A DNA stretch of 64,000 bases from CAG-877 sp045125935 (GTDB lineage: Bacteria; Bacillota_I; Bacilli_A; RF39; UBA660), in NCBI GenBank assembly GCA_045125935.1, contig JBGVNW010000068.1, positions 124,001 through 188,000 on the forward strand. Direction: 5' to 3'. The position numbers were made by a program, and so were the translations under genes. The notes beneath the pieces were generated by a model. The model did no database searches. It worked only from the letters and a program-made list of their open reading frames with translations, and had not been told where the DNA came from. Positions 7,672-15,817 of this stretch are shown piece after piece. The stretch's first letter is position 1, and every line of letters starts with the position of its first letter.

Positions 7672-9162
7672 ATGGCAGAAAGAAATAAACGAATAAAGAA
7701 TATCTTAAATGATGGATATGAGATATATTTAGGTTTTGAATTGACAGCAGGGCAGAAGGATGTATTGGATAGGATAGACAAGTTCATCAAGGATAAGAAT
7801 GGTGAGCGATTATTGACTGTATCTGGTGTTGCTGGAAGTGGCAAGACGAGTATAATGGAGTGTGTTCGTTTGCGATATATGTGGGATAAGAATCCCGATA
7901 CTGGTCGTTTTTACAAGATATTTTTTGCATCTACTACACATCGTGCTGCTGGTGTATTAAAGAGTAAGGTAAAGACGAAGGTATATACATTACATTCATT
8001 ATTTGGTATAAATGTAGAGACTGATATGGAGGGAGATGTATATGACTGCAAGAAGAAGGTAAATCGTTTAAGTGAGGACAAGTTAGACAGGGATTCTATT
8101 GTAGTCATTGATGAGGCTAGTATGATCAACAGGGATAATTTTGCTATTATTAGGGATTTGTGTAATAGTTTAAATATCAAATGTATATTTTGTGGTGATA
8201 AATGTCAGTTGGCTCCAGTTGGTGATAATGAAGGAGAATGTAGTGTTGTATTTAATGGAGAAGGTGGTGATGTATTAGAATTGACAGAAGTTTTAAGAAC
8301 TGATAATGATCACATATTAAAGGAGAGTTTATATGTTCGTGAGCGTGGAGATTTCAGTTTTGACAGCAATTGGGATTTTGATTTAAATAAAGGTGTATTA
8401 TTTTTGGACAGGAATAATACGAAGGTATTGAGTGAATTGTTGGATTATAATGTAGACAGGTTGAAGGTTGATCCGAATGCTTTTAGATTCATTACCTATA
8501 CGAATGACAATGTAGAGAAGTTGAATACTTTGGTAAGGCATAAGATGGGGTATACTGATATTGTACCAAGGAAGAATGAGGTATTGATGAGTTATGCTAA
8601 CATTGGCTATCAGGGTGGTGGCAAGTATTACATTGTTAATAGTGAGTCATATGTTGTAGAGAGTATTGAAGGGGTTGATGAGATTGATGTCAGCGAGTAT
8701 ATAGATGGTGTAGGAGTAGGTGAGAAGTTTATAACTGCACATAGGTTAAAGTTAAAGGATGCTTTGGGAGATATCAAGCGAATTAATTACATTGACATCA
8801 AGGAGAATTTGATGAACAAGGATGTTGCTGGAATGTTAGCAGAGGAGAAGGTTCGTTTATGGAAAGTCTGGCGGGCGAGTTCGGATAAAAAGGAGCGAGG
8901 ATTAATAACTGGCAAGATCAATCAGATAGAGAATTTTTTATTTGTCAATGACAATATTTATAATGAGCGTGGTTGGTTATTACAGGGTAAGTGTGTTAGT
9001 TATTCATATGCTATTACTTGTCACAAGATACAGGGTGGGGAGCATGATTGTGTAATGATAAACAGTTTAGATTTCAACAGGTGTCATGACAGGAAGGTAT
9101 TGGAGCAGTTGCGATATGTAGGTGCTACAAGGGCGAAGGAGTCTTTAATAGTTTTAAAATAA
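7672..9162 (+). CDS. Dda/RecD2-like SF1B DNA helicase
   Basis: This 496-residue protein has a Walker A motif GVAGSGKTS at 52-60, a motif I-a region with STTHRAA near 88, and Walker B VVIDEAS at 144-150. A glutamine motif/motif III (CGDKCQLAPV) follows. The C-terminal motifs are SYAITCHKIQGGEHD and YVGATRAKESLIVL at the very end. This order is that of superfamily 1B 5'-3' helicases such as T4 Dda (439 residues) and RecD2, which start replication forks and remove bound proteins. The start at 7672 (MAERNKR) fits an AT-rich leader. It probably shares the promoter at 6719 and is followed after 12 bases by a small gene. Confidence 0.88.
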   Translation: MAERNKRIKNILNDGYEIYLGFELTAGQKDVLDRIDKFIKDKNGERLLTVSGVAGSGKTSIMECVRLRYMWDKNPDTGRFYKIFFASTTHRAAGVLKSKVKTKVYTLHSLFGINVETDMEGDVYDCKKKVNRLSEDKLDRDSIVVIDEASMINRDNFAIIRDLCNSLNIKCIFCGDKCQLAPVGDNEGECSVVFNGEGGDVLELTEVLRTDNDHILKESLYVRERGDFSFDSNWDFDLNKGVLFLDRNNTKVLSELLDYNVDRLKVDPNAFRFITYTNDNVEKLNTLVRHKMGYTDIVPRKNEVLMSYANIGYQGGGKYYIVNSESYVVESIEGVDEIDVSEYIDGVGVGEKFITAHRLKLKDALGDIKRINYIDIKENLMNKDVAGMLAEEKVRLWKVWRASSDKKERGLITGKINQIENFLFVNDNIYNERGWLLQGKCVSYSYAITCHKIQGGEHDCVMINSLDFNRCHDRKVLEQLRYVGATRAKESLIVLK

Positions 9163-9174
9163 TAATTTAAATAT

Positions 9175-9438
9175 ATGACAGCAGTAGAAGCGAGAAATGA
9201 GACTTTGTGGAATAGTATTCCGATTGATATTAGAAAGCGTATTGAGGATACTATCAGATATATTGTTTTTTATCATGTACCCTATAAGGTTGAAATGTAT
9301 AAGTCTGTAACTCCTGATGTTTTTATAGGTATAGAAGATACCATATTAAAACTTAAAGGTTTGGGTTATGGTGTAGAATATATTGATGGTTGTGATAGAA
9401 TTGATGGTACTGATAGCAAATTGATCATTAGTTGGTAA
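9175..9438 (+). CDS. hypothetical small protein
   Basis: 87 residues, starting MTAVEARNETLWNSIP. It appears to have an N-terminal helix (IRKRIEDTIRYIVFYH), then short strands and an acidic, glycine-containing end (GYGVEYIDGCDRIDG). It follows the helicase by 12 bases and is probably in the same transcript. No family recognised. Confidence 0.6.
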   Translation: MTAVEARNETLWNSIPIDIRKRIEDTIRYIVFYHVPYKVEMYKSVTPDVFIGIEDTILKLKGLGYGVEYIDGCDRIDGTDSKLIISW

Positions 9439-9494
9439 ATATGTGTTGGTATTGAGAATATTAAAATAATAATAATTTTTTAAATAGTAAATAT

Positions 9495-9863
9495 ATGGCA
9501 AGAAAGAAAAAACTTTATTTGGTATGGCAGTCGACAGGTAGTTATGACACATACAACAACAATTTGTGTGGGATTTTTGATAATGAAGCAGATGCTTTGG
9601 AGTTGAAGTCTAAACTTGACAAACGAGTAATTAGTGATAATGAGTGTTGGAATATTGTTCCGCAGGATGTATTTGAGCGATGGGGGGTATTTGACACGAC
9701 AGATATGGAGTTTTGCGATTTTGATTATGTTGATGAGTTTGAGGGATATACTCGTGAGCAGAGGGATTTGCAGGAAGACAGATGGGTAATGATGGCGAAT
9801 GGATATAGTGAAGCGGGTATTGAAGAAGTTTATATGAATGAAGAATTGAATACAGAATTTTAA
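9495..9863 (+). CDS. hypothetical acidic protein
   Basis: 122 residues. The first 45 (KKKLYLVWQSTGSYDTY, then GIFDNEADALELKSKL) form the strand-turn-helix pattern also seen in the 95-residue protein at 1535. The remainder is acidic and aromatic. The ATG at 9495 follows an A/T palindrome at about 9464-9480. Likely a small phage accessory protein; the function is unknown. Confidence 0.65.
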   Translation: MARKKKLYLVWQSTGSYDTYNNNLCGIFDNEADALELKSKLDKRVISDNECWNIVPQDVFERWGVFDTTDMEFCDFDYVDEFEGYTREQRDLQEDRWVMMANGYSEAGIEEVYMNEELNTEF

Positions 9864-9874
9864 ATTTGGACCTG

Positions 9875-9926
9875 ATCGGGTATAATTTGATAGAATTTCT
9901 ATTTAATTATACCTTATCGGGTATAA
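9875..9926. promoter_or_regulatory. inverted and direct repeats upstream of the methylase (possible operator)
   Basis: GGTATAATT (9879-9887) is inverted as AATTATACC (9905-9913). ATCGGGTATAA is also directly repeated at 9875-9885 and 9916-9926. The block lies 18 bases before the ATG of the methylase. It could be an operator or an RNA hairpin; no T-run follows, so a terminator is less likely. Confidence 0.5.
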
Positions 9927-9943
9927 AATAATAAGAGATAAAA

Positions 9944-10891
9944 ATGGCGAATAAGAACGACAATTTACACAAGGCGAAGAAAAACAAGAGTGATGAATTT
10001 TACACTTTGCTATCTGATATTGAGAAAGAGATTGAGTATTACAAGGAATACTTTAGTGGTAAGGTAGTGTATTGTAATTGTGATGATTTTCGGGAGTCTA
10101 ATTTTTTCTATTATTTTTGTAATAAGTTTGAAGAATTAGGATTAAAGAAGTTGATAGCAACTGGATATATAGAAAATTCTACTGGTATTATATCTATATA
10201 TGATGGTGAAAAAATTGATGTTGGGGAACTTGATGGTGATGGTGATTTTCGCAGTGAAGAATGTGTTGAAATTCTCAAGGAGTGTGATGTTGTAGTGACT
10301 AATCCGCCGTTTAGTTTATTTAGGGATTATGTAAGTTTGGTTATGGAATATGGAAAGCAATTTCTGATTATAGGTAATATTAATGCTATTACATACAAGG
10401 AGATATTTCCATATATTAGGAAGAATGAGTTATGGTTAGGGTGTTCATCGTTTAATAGTGGTATGTATTTTAGGGTTCCTGATGATTACGAGTATGCAGA
10501 CACATATAAATTTGACAGGGAGCGAGATGGACAGAAAGTTATGATGGTATCTTCTATATGTTGGTATACTAATATTTCCCATAATCGCAGGGGTGTTCAA
10601 CTTGTGCTAACGAGAGAATATAATGATAGTGATTATAACAGATATAGCAACTATGATGCGATAGAAGTTTCGAAGGTAGAGAATATACCTATGGATTATT
10701 ACGGAGAGATGGGCGTTCCAATTACGTTTTTGAATAAGTATTGTCCAGATCAATTTGAGATTATAGGTCATGAGCATGATATAGATGGTTATGGAAAAGA
10801 TATTGGTCAATTTGAAGTGAATGGGAAGAGAGTATATAAGCGGATATTGATTAGGAGATTAAAGAATGATGTGATTTTGCATAAAGATTAA
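9944..10891 (+). CDS. EcoRI-type adenine-specific DNA methyltransferase
   Basis: 315 residues. The N-terminal KKNKSDEFYT..DIEKE, then GKVVYCNCDDFRESNFF, then DGDFRSEE and the catalytic motif IV VVTNPPFSLFRDY (NPPF at 120-123) run in the order expected for the EcoRI methylase family. That family makes N6-methyladenine in double-stranded DNA (GAATTC for EcoRI itself). No restriction endonuclease gene is beside it, so it looks like an orphan that protects phage DNA. The true target is unknown. Repeats at 9875-9926 suggest controlled expression. It looks intact. Confidence 0.88.
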   Translation: MANKNDNLHKAKKNKSDEFYTLLSDIEKEIEYYKEYFSGKVVYCNCDDFRESNFFYYFCNKFEELGLKKLIATGYIENSTGIISIYDGEKIDVGELDGDGDFRSEECVEILKECDVVVTNPPFSLFRDYVSLVMEYGKQFLIIGNINAITYKEIFPYIRKNELWLGCSSFNSGMYFRVPDDYEYADTYKFDRERDGQKVMMVSSICWYTNISHNRRGVQLVLTREYNDSDYNRYSNYDAIEVSKVENIPMDYYGEMGVPITFLNKYCPDQFEIIGHEHDIDGYGKDIGQFEVNGKRVYKRILIRRLKNDVILHKD

Positions 10892-10903
10892 TTATATAGA
10901 GAT

Positions 10904-11131
10904 ATGATAGATCCAAAGACGATTAATGCGATTCCTGTAAATAAATATACAGATAAGCAGGTAGAAAATTGTAGATTAAAAGTTGAATTTATAAAGAATA
11001 GACTTATTGTAGATGATATGGATGATGAATATCAATTTATGATAAGTGGTATTCTGGATGATTATGTAAGTAAGTTGTATCAAATGGAGCATGCTTTTGA
11101 ATGGATTCCACTGTGTGAAAAAATATATTAA
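10904..11131 (+). CDS. hypothetical small protein
   Basis: 75 residues, mostly helical by composition (TDKQVENCRLKVEFIKNRL, then DYVSKLYQMEHAFEW). It starts 12 bases after the methylase stop and probably shares its transcript. No family recognised. Confidence 0.6.
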   Translation: MIDPKTINAIPVNKYTDKQVENCRLKVEFIKNRLIVDDMDDEYQFMISGILDDYVSKLYQMEHAFEWIPLCEKIY

Positions 11132-11160
11132 ATTATTTGGGTTTTTTCGGAAATTTCTAT

Positions 11161-11168
11161 TATATTTG
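11161..11168 (+). promoter_or_regulatory. Bacteroidetes-type promoter box TATATTTG
   Basis: CTATTATATTTGTAATAA with a TTTGGG element about 20 bases upstream; 52 bases before the ATG at 11221. Confidence 0.65.
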
Positions 11169-11220
11169 TAATAATAAGAAATAAAGATGTTATAACATAA
11201 TAAATTATAGAATATGAAAT

Positions 11221-12030
11221 ATGGAATATATTAAGAAGTTTGATAAATTTATTGATGAGGGTATTGACTTTGATAAAAAGACTATGACGGTTTGGTTTAC
11301 ACCGACAGAAGAAAGATATGTAGACACTTCACTGGAAAATAATCCCACAATAGATAGAGAAATAATGACGGATGTTGAAGTTTGGTCAATATTTAAGCGT
11401 GCAAAGGATGGTAAAAAAGATGACGGAAATCCACTAATTTATGCATTGAAAGGTGAAAAAGGATGGGAGTTTCGTGATGATTCTGATCGTGATGCAATTG
11501 AAAAACAATTTGAATTGATTGCAGAGAAGTTTGCACAAATGCATCCTATCGGTGTTACAATTCTTATTCCAAGTGGAAATGCATTAAATAGACATATAGC
11601 AGAAGTTATAATGTCAAAATCAAAAGATTCACATTTGATAGAGGGTGCTATCTCAAAACTGACCGTTGAAGAAGTTGATGAGATAGTATTGAAAAAAGAT
11701 TCCAAGTTTAGGTCGTATTATGGTGACGATTTTGATGAAGCATATGAAAGACTTGAGACATACTTTGATGATATGGACAGCGAACGGGGTGGTATGTTTT
11801 CACGGCATTTCATAAAAGATCGTGAAATGAGAAATGTATTGACAGATACATTCAAAGTGTCTGCTTCAAGGTATGCAAGAAAGTCAAAATATATAACAGA
11901 TAAAGATATTCTTATTATTGATGATACGATTGGCAATGGACAGACCATAAAAAGTGCTTGTCAAGTTATAATGGAGTCATACTCACCGAAGAGCATTACA
12001 GTCTTGACATTATTGTCAAAATTACATTAA
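11221..12030 (+). CDS. phosphoribosyltransferase-domain protein, copy 2
   Basis: 269 residues, a diverged paralogue of the protein at 6788. Shared features are SIFKR(S/A)K near the N-terminus, DGNPLIYALKGEKGW, and the C-terminal PRPP signature DKDILIIDDTIGNGQT (about 227-242) followed by SPKSIT(I/V)(V/L)TLLSKL. The SSG turn of copy 1 is NG here, so PRPP binding may differ. The leader EYIKKFDKFIDEG fits the T4-type capsid-targeting pattern with cleavage after IDE (residue 13). It has its own promoter and leads the run of genes from 11.2 to 13.7 kb. Confidence 0.72.
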   Translation: MEYIKKFDKFIDEGIDFDKKTMTVWFTPTEERYVDTSLENNPTIDREIMTDVEVWSIFKRAKDGKKDDGNPLIYALKGEKGWEFRDDSDRDAIEKQFELIAEKFAQMHPIGVTILIPSGNALNRHIAEVIMSKSKDSHLIEGAISKLTVEEVDEIVLKKDSKFRSYYGDDFDEAYERLETYFDDMDSERGGMFSRHFIKDREMRNVLTDTFKVSASRYARKSKYITDKDILIIDDTIGNGQTIKSACQVIMESYSPKSITVLTLLSKLH

Positions 12031-12040
12031 TATAATTTAT

Positions 12041-12619
12041 ATGGGATTAAAGAAAAATTTAAAGAAGGCGAGTAGTCTGACAGCAAAGAAGGGATTATGC
12101 ACAGAATTGAGTGTAAAGGATATTCAGGCGTTGATAGCGGATTATTTTGGTATCAGGAATAATATTATAGTTCCTAATGTAAGTTGGGGATTATTAGATT
12201 ATGAGGCTGACTTGTTGATAATGAACAAGACTGGTTATATGACAGAGATTGAGATCAAGAGGAGTTGGGCTGATTTCTTGGTGGATTTCAAGAAGGATGA
12301 TTGTGCTCACAAATCGGAGATTGTCTATCAGTTTTGGTATTGTGTTCCTGATGCTATATATAAGGATTGTATAGAGAAGTTGAAGGAAGTTTATCCTGAT
12401 AGCATTGATAGACCTAATGTGATTTCTTATTCTGACAGCGGGTTGTTGAATTTTCATGGTAAGACTGCGAGTTATTGTAGGGGCAAGCACAGGAAGTTGT
12501 TTTTGGAGGAACAATTAAAATTGGCGAGGTTAGGTACTTTGAGGTATTGGAGTTCGGAGTTTAAGAGATTGAGGACTGACAGCGAGGATAAAGATGTTGA
12601 ATTAAATATAGAAGGGTAG
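12041..12619 (+). CDS. MmcB-like PD-(D/E)XK nuclease-fold protein
   Basis: 192 residues. The segment VPNVSWGLLDYEADLLIM followed by YMTEIEIKRSWADFLVDFKK resembles the MmcB/DUF1052 DNA-repair family. The PD-(D/E)XK active-site residues would be D57, E71 and K73. A conserved FWYCVPD block follows. The fold suggests a metal-dependent nuclease for recombination or repair; cleavage activity is inferred. It starts 11 bases after the PRTase gene. Confidence 0.7.
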   Translation: MGLKKNLKKASSLTAKKGLCTELSVKDIQALIADYFGIRNNIIVPNVSWGLLDYEADLLIMNKTGYMTEIEIKRSWADFLVDFKKDDCAHKSEIVYQFWYCVPDAIYKDCIEKLKEVYPDSIDRPNVISYSDSGLLNFHGKTASYCRGKHRKLFLEEQLKLARLGTLRYWSSEFKRLRTDSEDKDVELNIEG

Positions 12620-12624
12620 AAGAT

Positions 12625-13188
12625 ATGAGTGGTGGACATTTTGATTATAATCAGTATCAGATAGAGGATATTGCTGAACACTTAGAGAGGGATATTGATG
12701 ATATTGAATATGCGAGGAATAAGATTGGGAAGGTAAAGAAGAAAGAACTATATGGGTATTTAATAAGTGATGAAGGTCGAAAGGAATATGCATTTTGGTT
12801 AATAAATATGCTTAATCGATATACCAATCGAGAGGATTTATTAAAGGCACTTCGAGAGCAAATTGAATTACATGAAAGGGACGGTAAGATATTTGTTAAA
12901 GAGGATGGTATAACTTATGAGGTTGTCATTTACGATGGTGAGACTGAAGAATGGGCAGATGACCAATGGCATTTTGAGATAGAGGATCCAGAGGTGCTTG
13001 AAGAGTTCAAGAAGGGGTTGAGGATATTGAAAATGGCGGCGATTTATGCTCAAAGAATAGATTGGTTGATGTCGGGTGATGATGGTGAAGAATCTTTCAA
13101 GAGGAGGTTGAAAGAAGAACTTGATGAACTTGACAGCAAACCTCTGATAGATTATGAGAGGTGGGAAAGATGTAGAGAAGAAAAATAA
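12625..13188 (+). CDS. conserved phage protein of unknown function (SGGHFDY family)
   Basis: 187 residues. The start MSGGHFDYNQYQIEDIAEHL is characteristic of a conserved family of phage and bacterial proteins with no known activity. The rest is charged and largely helical, with an acidic strand region (YDGETEEWADDQWHFEIED). It starts 6 bases after the nuclease-fold gene and clearly belongs to the same unit. Confidence 0.68.
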   Translation: MSGGHFDYNQYQIEDIAEHLERDIDDIEYARNKIGKVKKKELYGYLISDEGRKEYAFWLINMLNRYTNREDLLKALREQIELHERDGKIFVKEDGITYEVVIYDGETEEWADDQWHFEIEDPEVLEEFKKGLRILKMAAIYAQRIDWLMSGDDGEESFKRRLKEELDELDSKPLIDYERWERCREEK

Positions 13189-13215
13189 ATAAAAATTGAA
13201 ATAAATTGAATAAAT

Positions 13216-13437
13216 ATGTGGTGGATTTTTGGATTAATTAATGTAGTTATTGTATTTGTGTTTGCTTGGATTTGGTTTAGGGTTATCAAAGATGAGCATA
13301 CGATAACGAAAAATGATAAAATTGCTTTAGGTGTCTTGTGTGTTTTGATGTTTTTATTGGGGATTGTGGGCACTGTATTGATTGGTAGTTTATTTATATA
13401 CTTTATCATAGATTTTATTAGATTTGTTAGAAGATAG
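13216..13437 (+). CDS. small two-pass membrane protein
   Basis: 73 residues with two hydrophobic segments (about 2-22 and 38-68) separated by a charged loop (KDEHTITKNDK). Paired with a second small membrane protein just downstream. Role unknown; a superinfection-exclusion or lysis-timing role is only a guess. Confidence 0.6.
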   Translation: MWWIFGLINVVIVFVFAWIWFRVIKDEHTITKNDKIALGVLCVLMFLLGIVGTVLIGSLFIYFIIDFIRFVRR

Positions 13438-13444
13438 GATAATT

Positions 13445-13687
13445 ATGGATATGTTATTATATTTTGCTTTCGGAGCGTTGAACATAGGATTGTTATATAT
13501 AATATCCAATTGGTATAAACGAGAGTCTGGTATTGATTTGCTTCCTGGTAGAGAGAATAAAAACAGAGGAGATACTATTACAAATATAATTTGTTATTTT
13601 ATTTCAGGTCCTTTTGGTACAGTGGTACTTGTTTTACTTGGTTTGTTTTTGTTAAATCTATGGATAAAATATTATAGAAAAAAGTAA
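13445..13687 (+). CDS. small two-pass membrane protein
   Basis: 80 residues from the ATG at 13445 (MDMLLYFAFGALNIG). A TTG at 13424 that overlaps the previous gene is the alternative start. Two hydrophobic segments (about 2-20 and 48-72) flank a charged loop. It ends the unit; a strong terminator follows 2 bases after the stop. Confidence 0.58.
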   Translation: MDMLLYFAFGALNIGLLYIISNWYKRESGIDLLPGRENKNRGDTITNIICYFISGPFGTVVLVLLGLFLLNLWIKYYRKK

Positions 13688-13689
13688 GA

Positions 13690-13718
13690 AAATATTTGGT
13701 TATGCCAAATATTTTTTT
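13690..13718 (+). terminator. Rho-independent terminator
   Basis: AAATATTTGG and CCAAATATTT form a perfect 10-bp stem, followed by a T-run that merges into the next promoter. Confidence 0.85.
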
Positions 13719-13726
13719 TATATTTG
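13719..13726 (+). promoter_or_regulatory. Bacteroidetes-type promoter box TATATTTG
   Basis: TATATTTGTAATG follows directly on the terminator. It may originally have driven the genes at 15818 and beyond, before the IS607-type element arrived. Confidence 0.6.
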
Positions 13727-13824
13727 TAATGTGAAACTTAAAAACAAAAAAATATGATATAAGATGTTACTAAATCTTATCAAAAAACTTATGCAATTTT
13801 TCATAATTTTTTAAAATAAATTTA

Positions 13825-13832
13825 CATAAATA
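13825..13832 (+). promoter_or_regulatory. CATAAATA motif before the IS607-type element
   Basis: TTTACATAAATACTATAG ends at the ATG 13839, only 6 bases after the motif. The same CATAAATACT string precedes the other two tnpB genes. Confidence 0.5.
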
Positions 13833-13838
13833 CTATAG

Positions 13839-14447
13839 ATGAAAGCAAAAGAAGTATTAAATATTCTTAACATAGGACATAGAACATTAGGAACTTATGT
13901 TAAAAAAGGATTACTTAATCCTATAAAAATTAACACCAACCATTATGAATATGATCCAGAAGAAGTGTTCGCAATTTTGGGTAAGAAAAAAGAACGATAT
14001 AATATTACATACTCTCGTGTTTCATTACCTAAACAAAAAAATGATTTGAAAAGACAAACAAAAAGATTGTATGATTTTGCTGCTTCAAATGGTTATCTAA
14101 TAAAAGAGCAGATAGAAGATGTTAAAAGTGGTATGTCTTTTGAAGATAGAAAGGGATTTATTAAATTACTTAAAAAAGTAACTAATTATGAAGTTAAAAA
14201 TGTAATCATTGAGTATAAAGATAGACTTGTTAGATTTGGATTTGAATTAGTAAAAATATTGTTTGAAAAATATGGAACTAATATTATTATAATTTCAGAT
14301 GATGAAACTAATAAAACCTACGAGCAGGAACTAACAGACGATTTATTGTCAATTATACATTATTATTCTATGAAATCATACTCTCATAGACGAAATTTAA
14401 ACAATGCAGCAAGGGCACTAAAAACAGATGATAACACTGAAAATTAA
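13839..14447 (+). CDS. IS607-family serine recombinase (TnpA)
   Basis: 202 residues. Residues 1-48 form a MerR-like helix-turn-helix (KEVLNILNIGHRTLGTYVKKG). The serine-recombinase catalytic domain follows, with YSRVSLPKQKNDLKRQ (nucleophile S62) and later VIIEYKDRLVRFGFELV, the typical (Y/F)KDRL.RFG block of IS607 TnpA. The C-terminal region is a helix that would mediate multimer formation. It would catalyse excision and insertion of the element. Length and motifs look intact. Confidence 0.88.
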   Translation: MKAKEVLNILNIGHRTLGTYVKKGLLNPIKINTNHYEYDPEEVFAILGKKKERYNITYSRVSLPKQKNDLKRQTKRLYDFAASNGYLIKEQIEDVKSGMSFEDRKGFIKLLKKVTNYEVKNVIIEYKDRLVRFGFELVKILFEKYGTNIIIISDDETNKTYEQELTDDLLSIIHYYSMKSYSHRRNLNNAARALKTDDNTEN

Positions 14448-15813
14448 ATATACTACCACAGAAGATGGTTTGAATTTAATTAAAGAGTATAGAAAACAAT
14501 ACTCTTCGGTGCTTCATTTTGCTTACAATAGGCGATATGAAGGTGTTAGTGAAAAGAATATAGAACATCAAATAAGTTCATTGAATAATATTCCACTTGT
14601 TAAGTCATATCTTAAACGCTGTGCTGTTAAAAATGCTACACAATTAATTAAAGATGGTAATAATAAACAACTGATATTTGGTGGCAAGAAGAATTTTATT
14701 GCTCGTTGCAAAGGTAAAATATCTAAAGATGAATTTTTAAATAAGAGATTAAGTAAATTATTCATTATTGGCGAAGCAAACCAACATGGTAATAGAATTG
14801 TGGTTATAAATGATGATTTAGAATCTTTTACTTTTAAACCAACGATAAGAGATAAAATTGTTTTATCTATTGCTGGTAGATATAAAAGATATAAGTCAAT
14901 ATTAAATAAATTATATCACTTACAAAAAGATAAGCAAATATCTATAACATACGAGTTAGACAATGAATATATTTATTTAACTTACGATGAAACATTATTA
15001 AACCAATTTGTTGATTATAAACCTATTAAAAACAGGATATTTGCTATTGACTTAAATCCAAATTATATTGGATGGTCTGTGGTTGATTGGAAGAGTAGTA
15101 GTAAGTTCGAAGTTGTTAAAAGTGGAGTTATTAGTATAAAGGATATAAATGATATTGATTTTGGTTTAAAAGGTAAATCAAGCGAATCAAAAGAAAGAAA
15201 ATATATTAATAATAAACGAATATTCGAAACATACGAAATAAGTAAGTTACTTGTTAATACTGCTAAATATTATAGATGTGAAGTGTTTGGTTTAGAAGAA
15301 CTTAATATAAAAAGTAAAGACACTACCAGAGGAAAACATTATAATAAGTTAGTTAATAATGTTTGGAATAGAAATAAACTTGTTAATAACATTAAGAAAA
15401 AATGTAATATTTATTCTATTAGAGTAATGTTAGCAAAACCAAATTATAGTTCGTTTGTTGGTAACTTTTTATTTAGAGATTTAAACCTACCAGATATGGT
15501 TTTAGCATCAATAGAAATAGGTAGAAGATGTTATGAGTTTAAAGCACAATATATAGATAAAACAAAAGATAAAAGAAAAAATATAATTTTACCTGATGTT
15601 AATGATTTTCATGATAGATATGTTAAGTCGTTGGAAGAATTTAATATACCAGTAGAAATCAAAGACTTGGATAAAATATATTATTTCTTAAAAAACGCTA
15701 AAAGCAGATATAGGGTTTCTTTAGATGATTTAAGTCATTTGGAGTTTTCAAGATGTTTTTCAAACAAAAGTAAAGTTAAGAAAATTTTAATAACATTACA
15801 TAAAAATATATAA
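14428..15813 (+). CDS. TnpB-family RNA-guided nuclease, zinc-finger-less variant
   Basis: 461 residues, read in the +1 overlap of tnpA. RuvC-I is RIFAIDLNPNYIGWSV (D208), RuvC-II is VFGLEELNIKSK (E290) and RuvC-III is LNLPDMVLASIEIGRR (D356). Between II and III, where canonical TnpB has a CxxC...CxxC zinc ribbon, there is KPNYSSFVGNF with no cysteine pair. The family acts as an RNA-guided DNA nuclease using an RNA from the 3' end of the element. The next gene starts 4 bases after the stop, so any guide RNA must overlap coding sequence. Activity is inferred. Confidence 0.75.
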   Translation: MITLKIKYTTTEDGLNLIKEYRKQYSSVLHFAYNRRYEGVSEKNIEHQISSLNNIPLVKSYLKRCAVKNATQLIKDGNNKQLIFGGKKNFIARCKGKISKDEFLNKRLSKLFIIGEANQHGNRIVVINDDLESFTFKPTIRDKIVLSIAGRYKRYKSILNKLYHLQKDKQISITYELDNEYIYLTYDETLLNQFVDYKPIKNRIFAIDLNPNYIGWSVVDWKSSSKFEVVKSGVISIKDINDIDFGLKGKSSESKERKYINNKRIFETYEISKLLVNTAKYYRCEVFGLEELNIKSKDTTRGKHYNKLVNNVWNRNKLVNNIKKKCNIYSIRVMLAKPNYSSFVGNFLFRDLNLPDMVLASIEIGRRCYEFKAQYIDKTKDKRKNIILPDVNDFHDRYVKSLEEFNIPVEIKDLDKIYYFLKNAKSRYRVSLDDLSHLEFSRCFSNKSKVKKILITLHKNI

Positions 15814-15817
15814 AAAC

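Larger units (their letters stand above)
13839..15813 (+). mobile_element. IS607-type element (serine recombinase plus TnpB)
   Basis: The two genes overlap by 20 bases, as in IS607-family elements. They sit between a promoter (13719) and a gene that starts 4 bases after the second stop. The exact ends cannot be set: this family has no terminal inverted repeats. The left end probably lies between 13735 and 13839, the right end near or just past 15813. I saw no GAYAGC motif inside it, unlike the flanking genes, which suits recent arrival. Confidence 0.7.
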
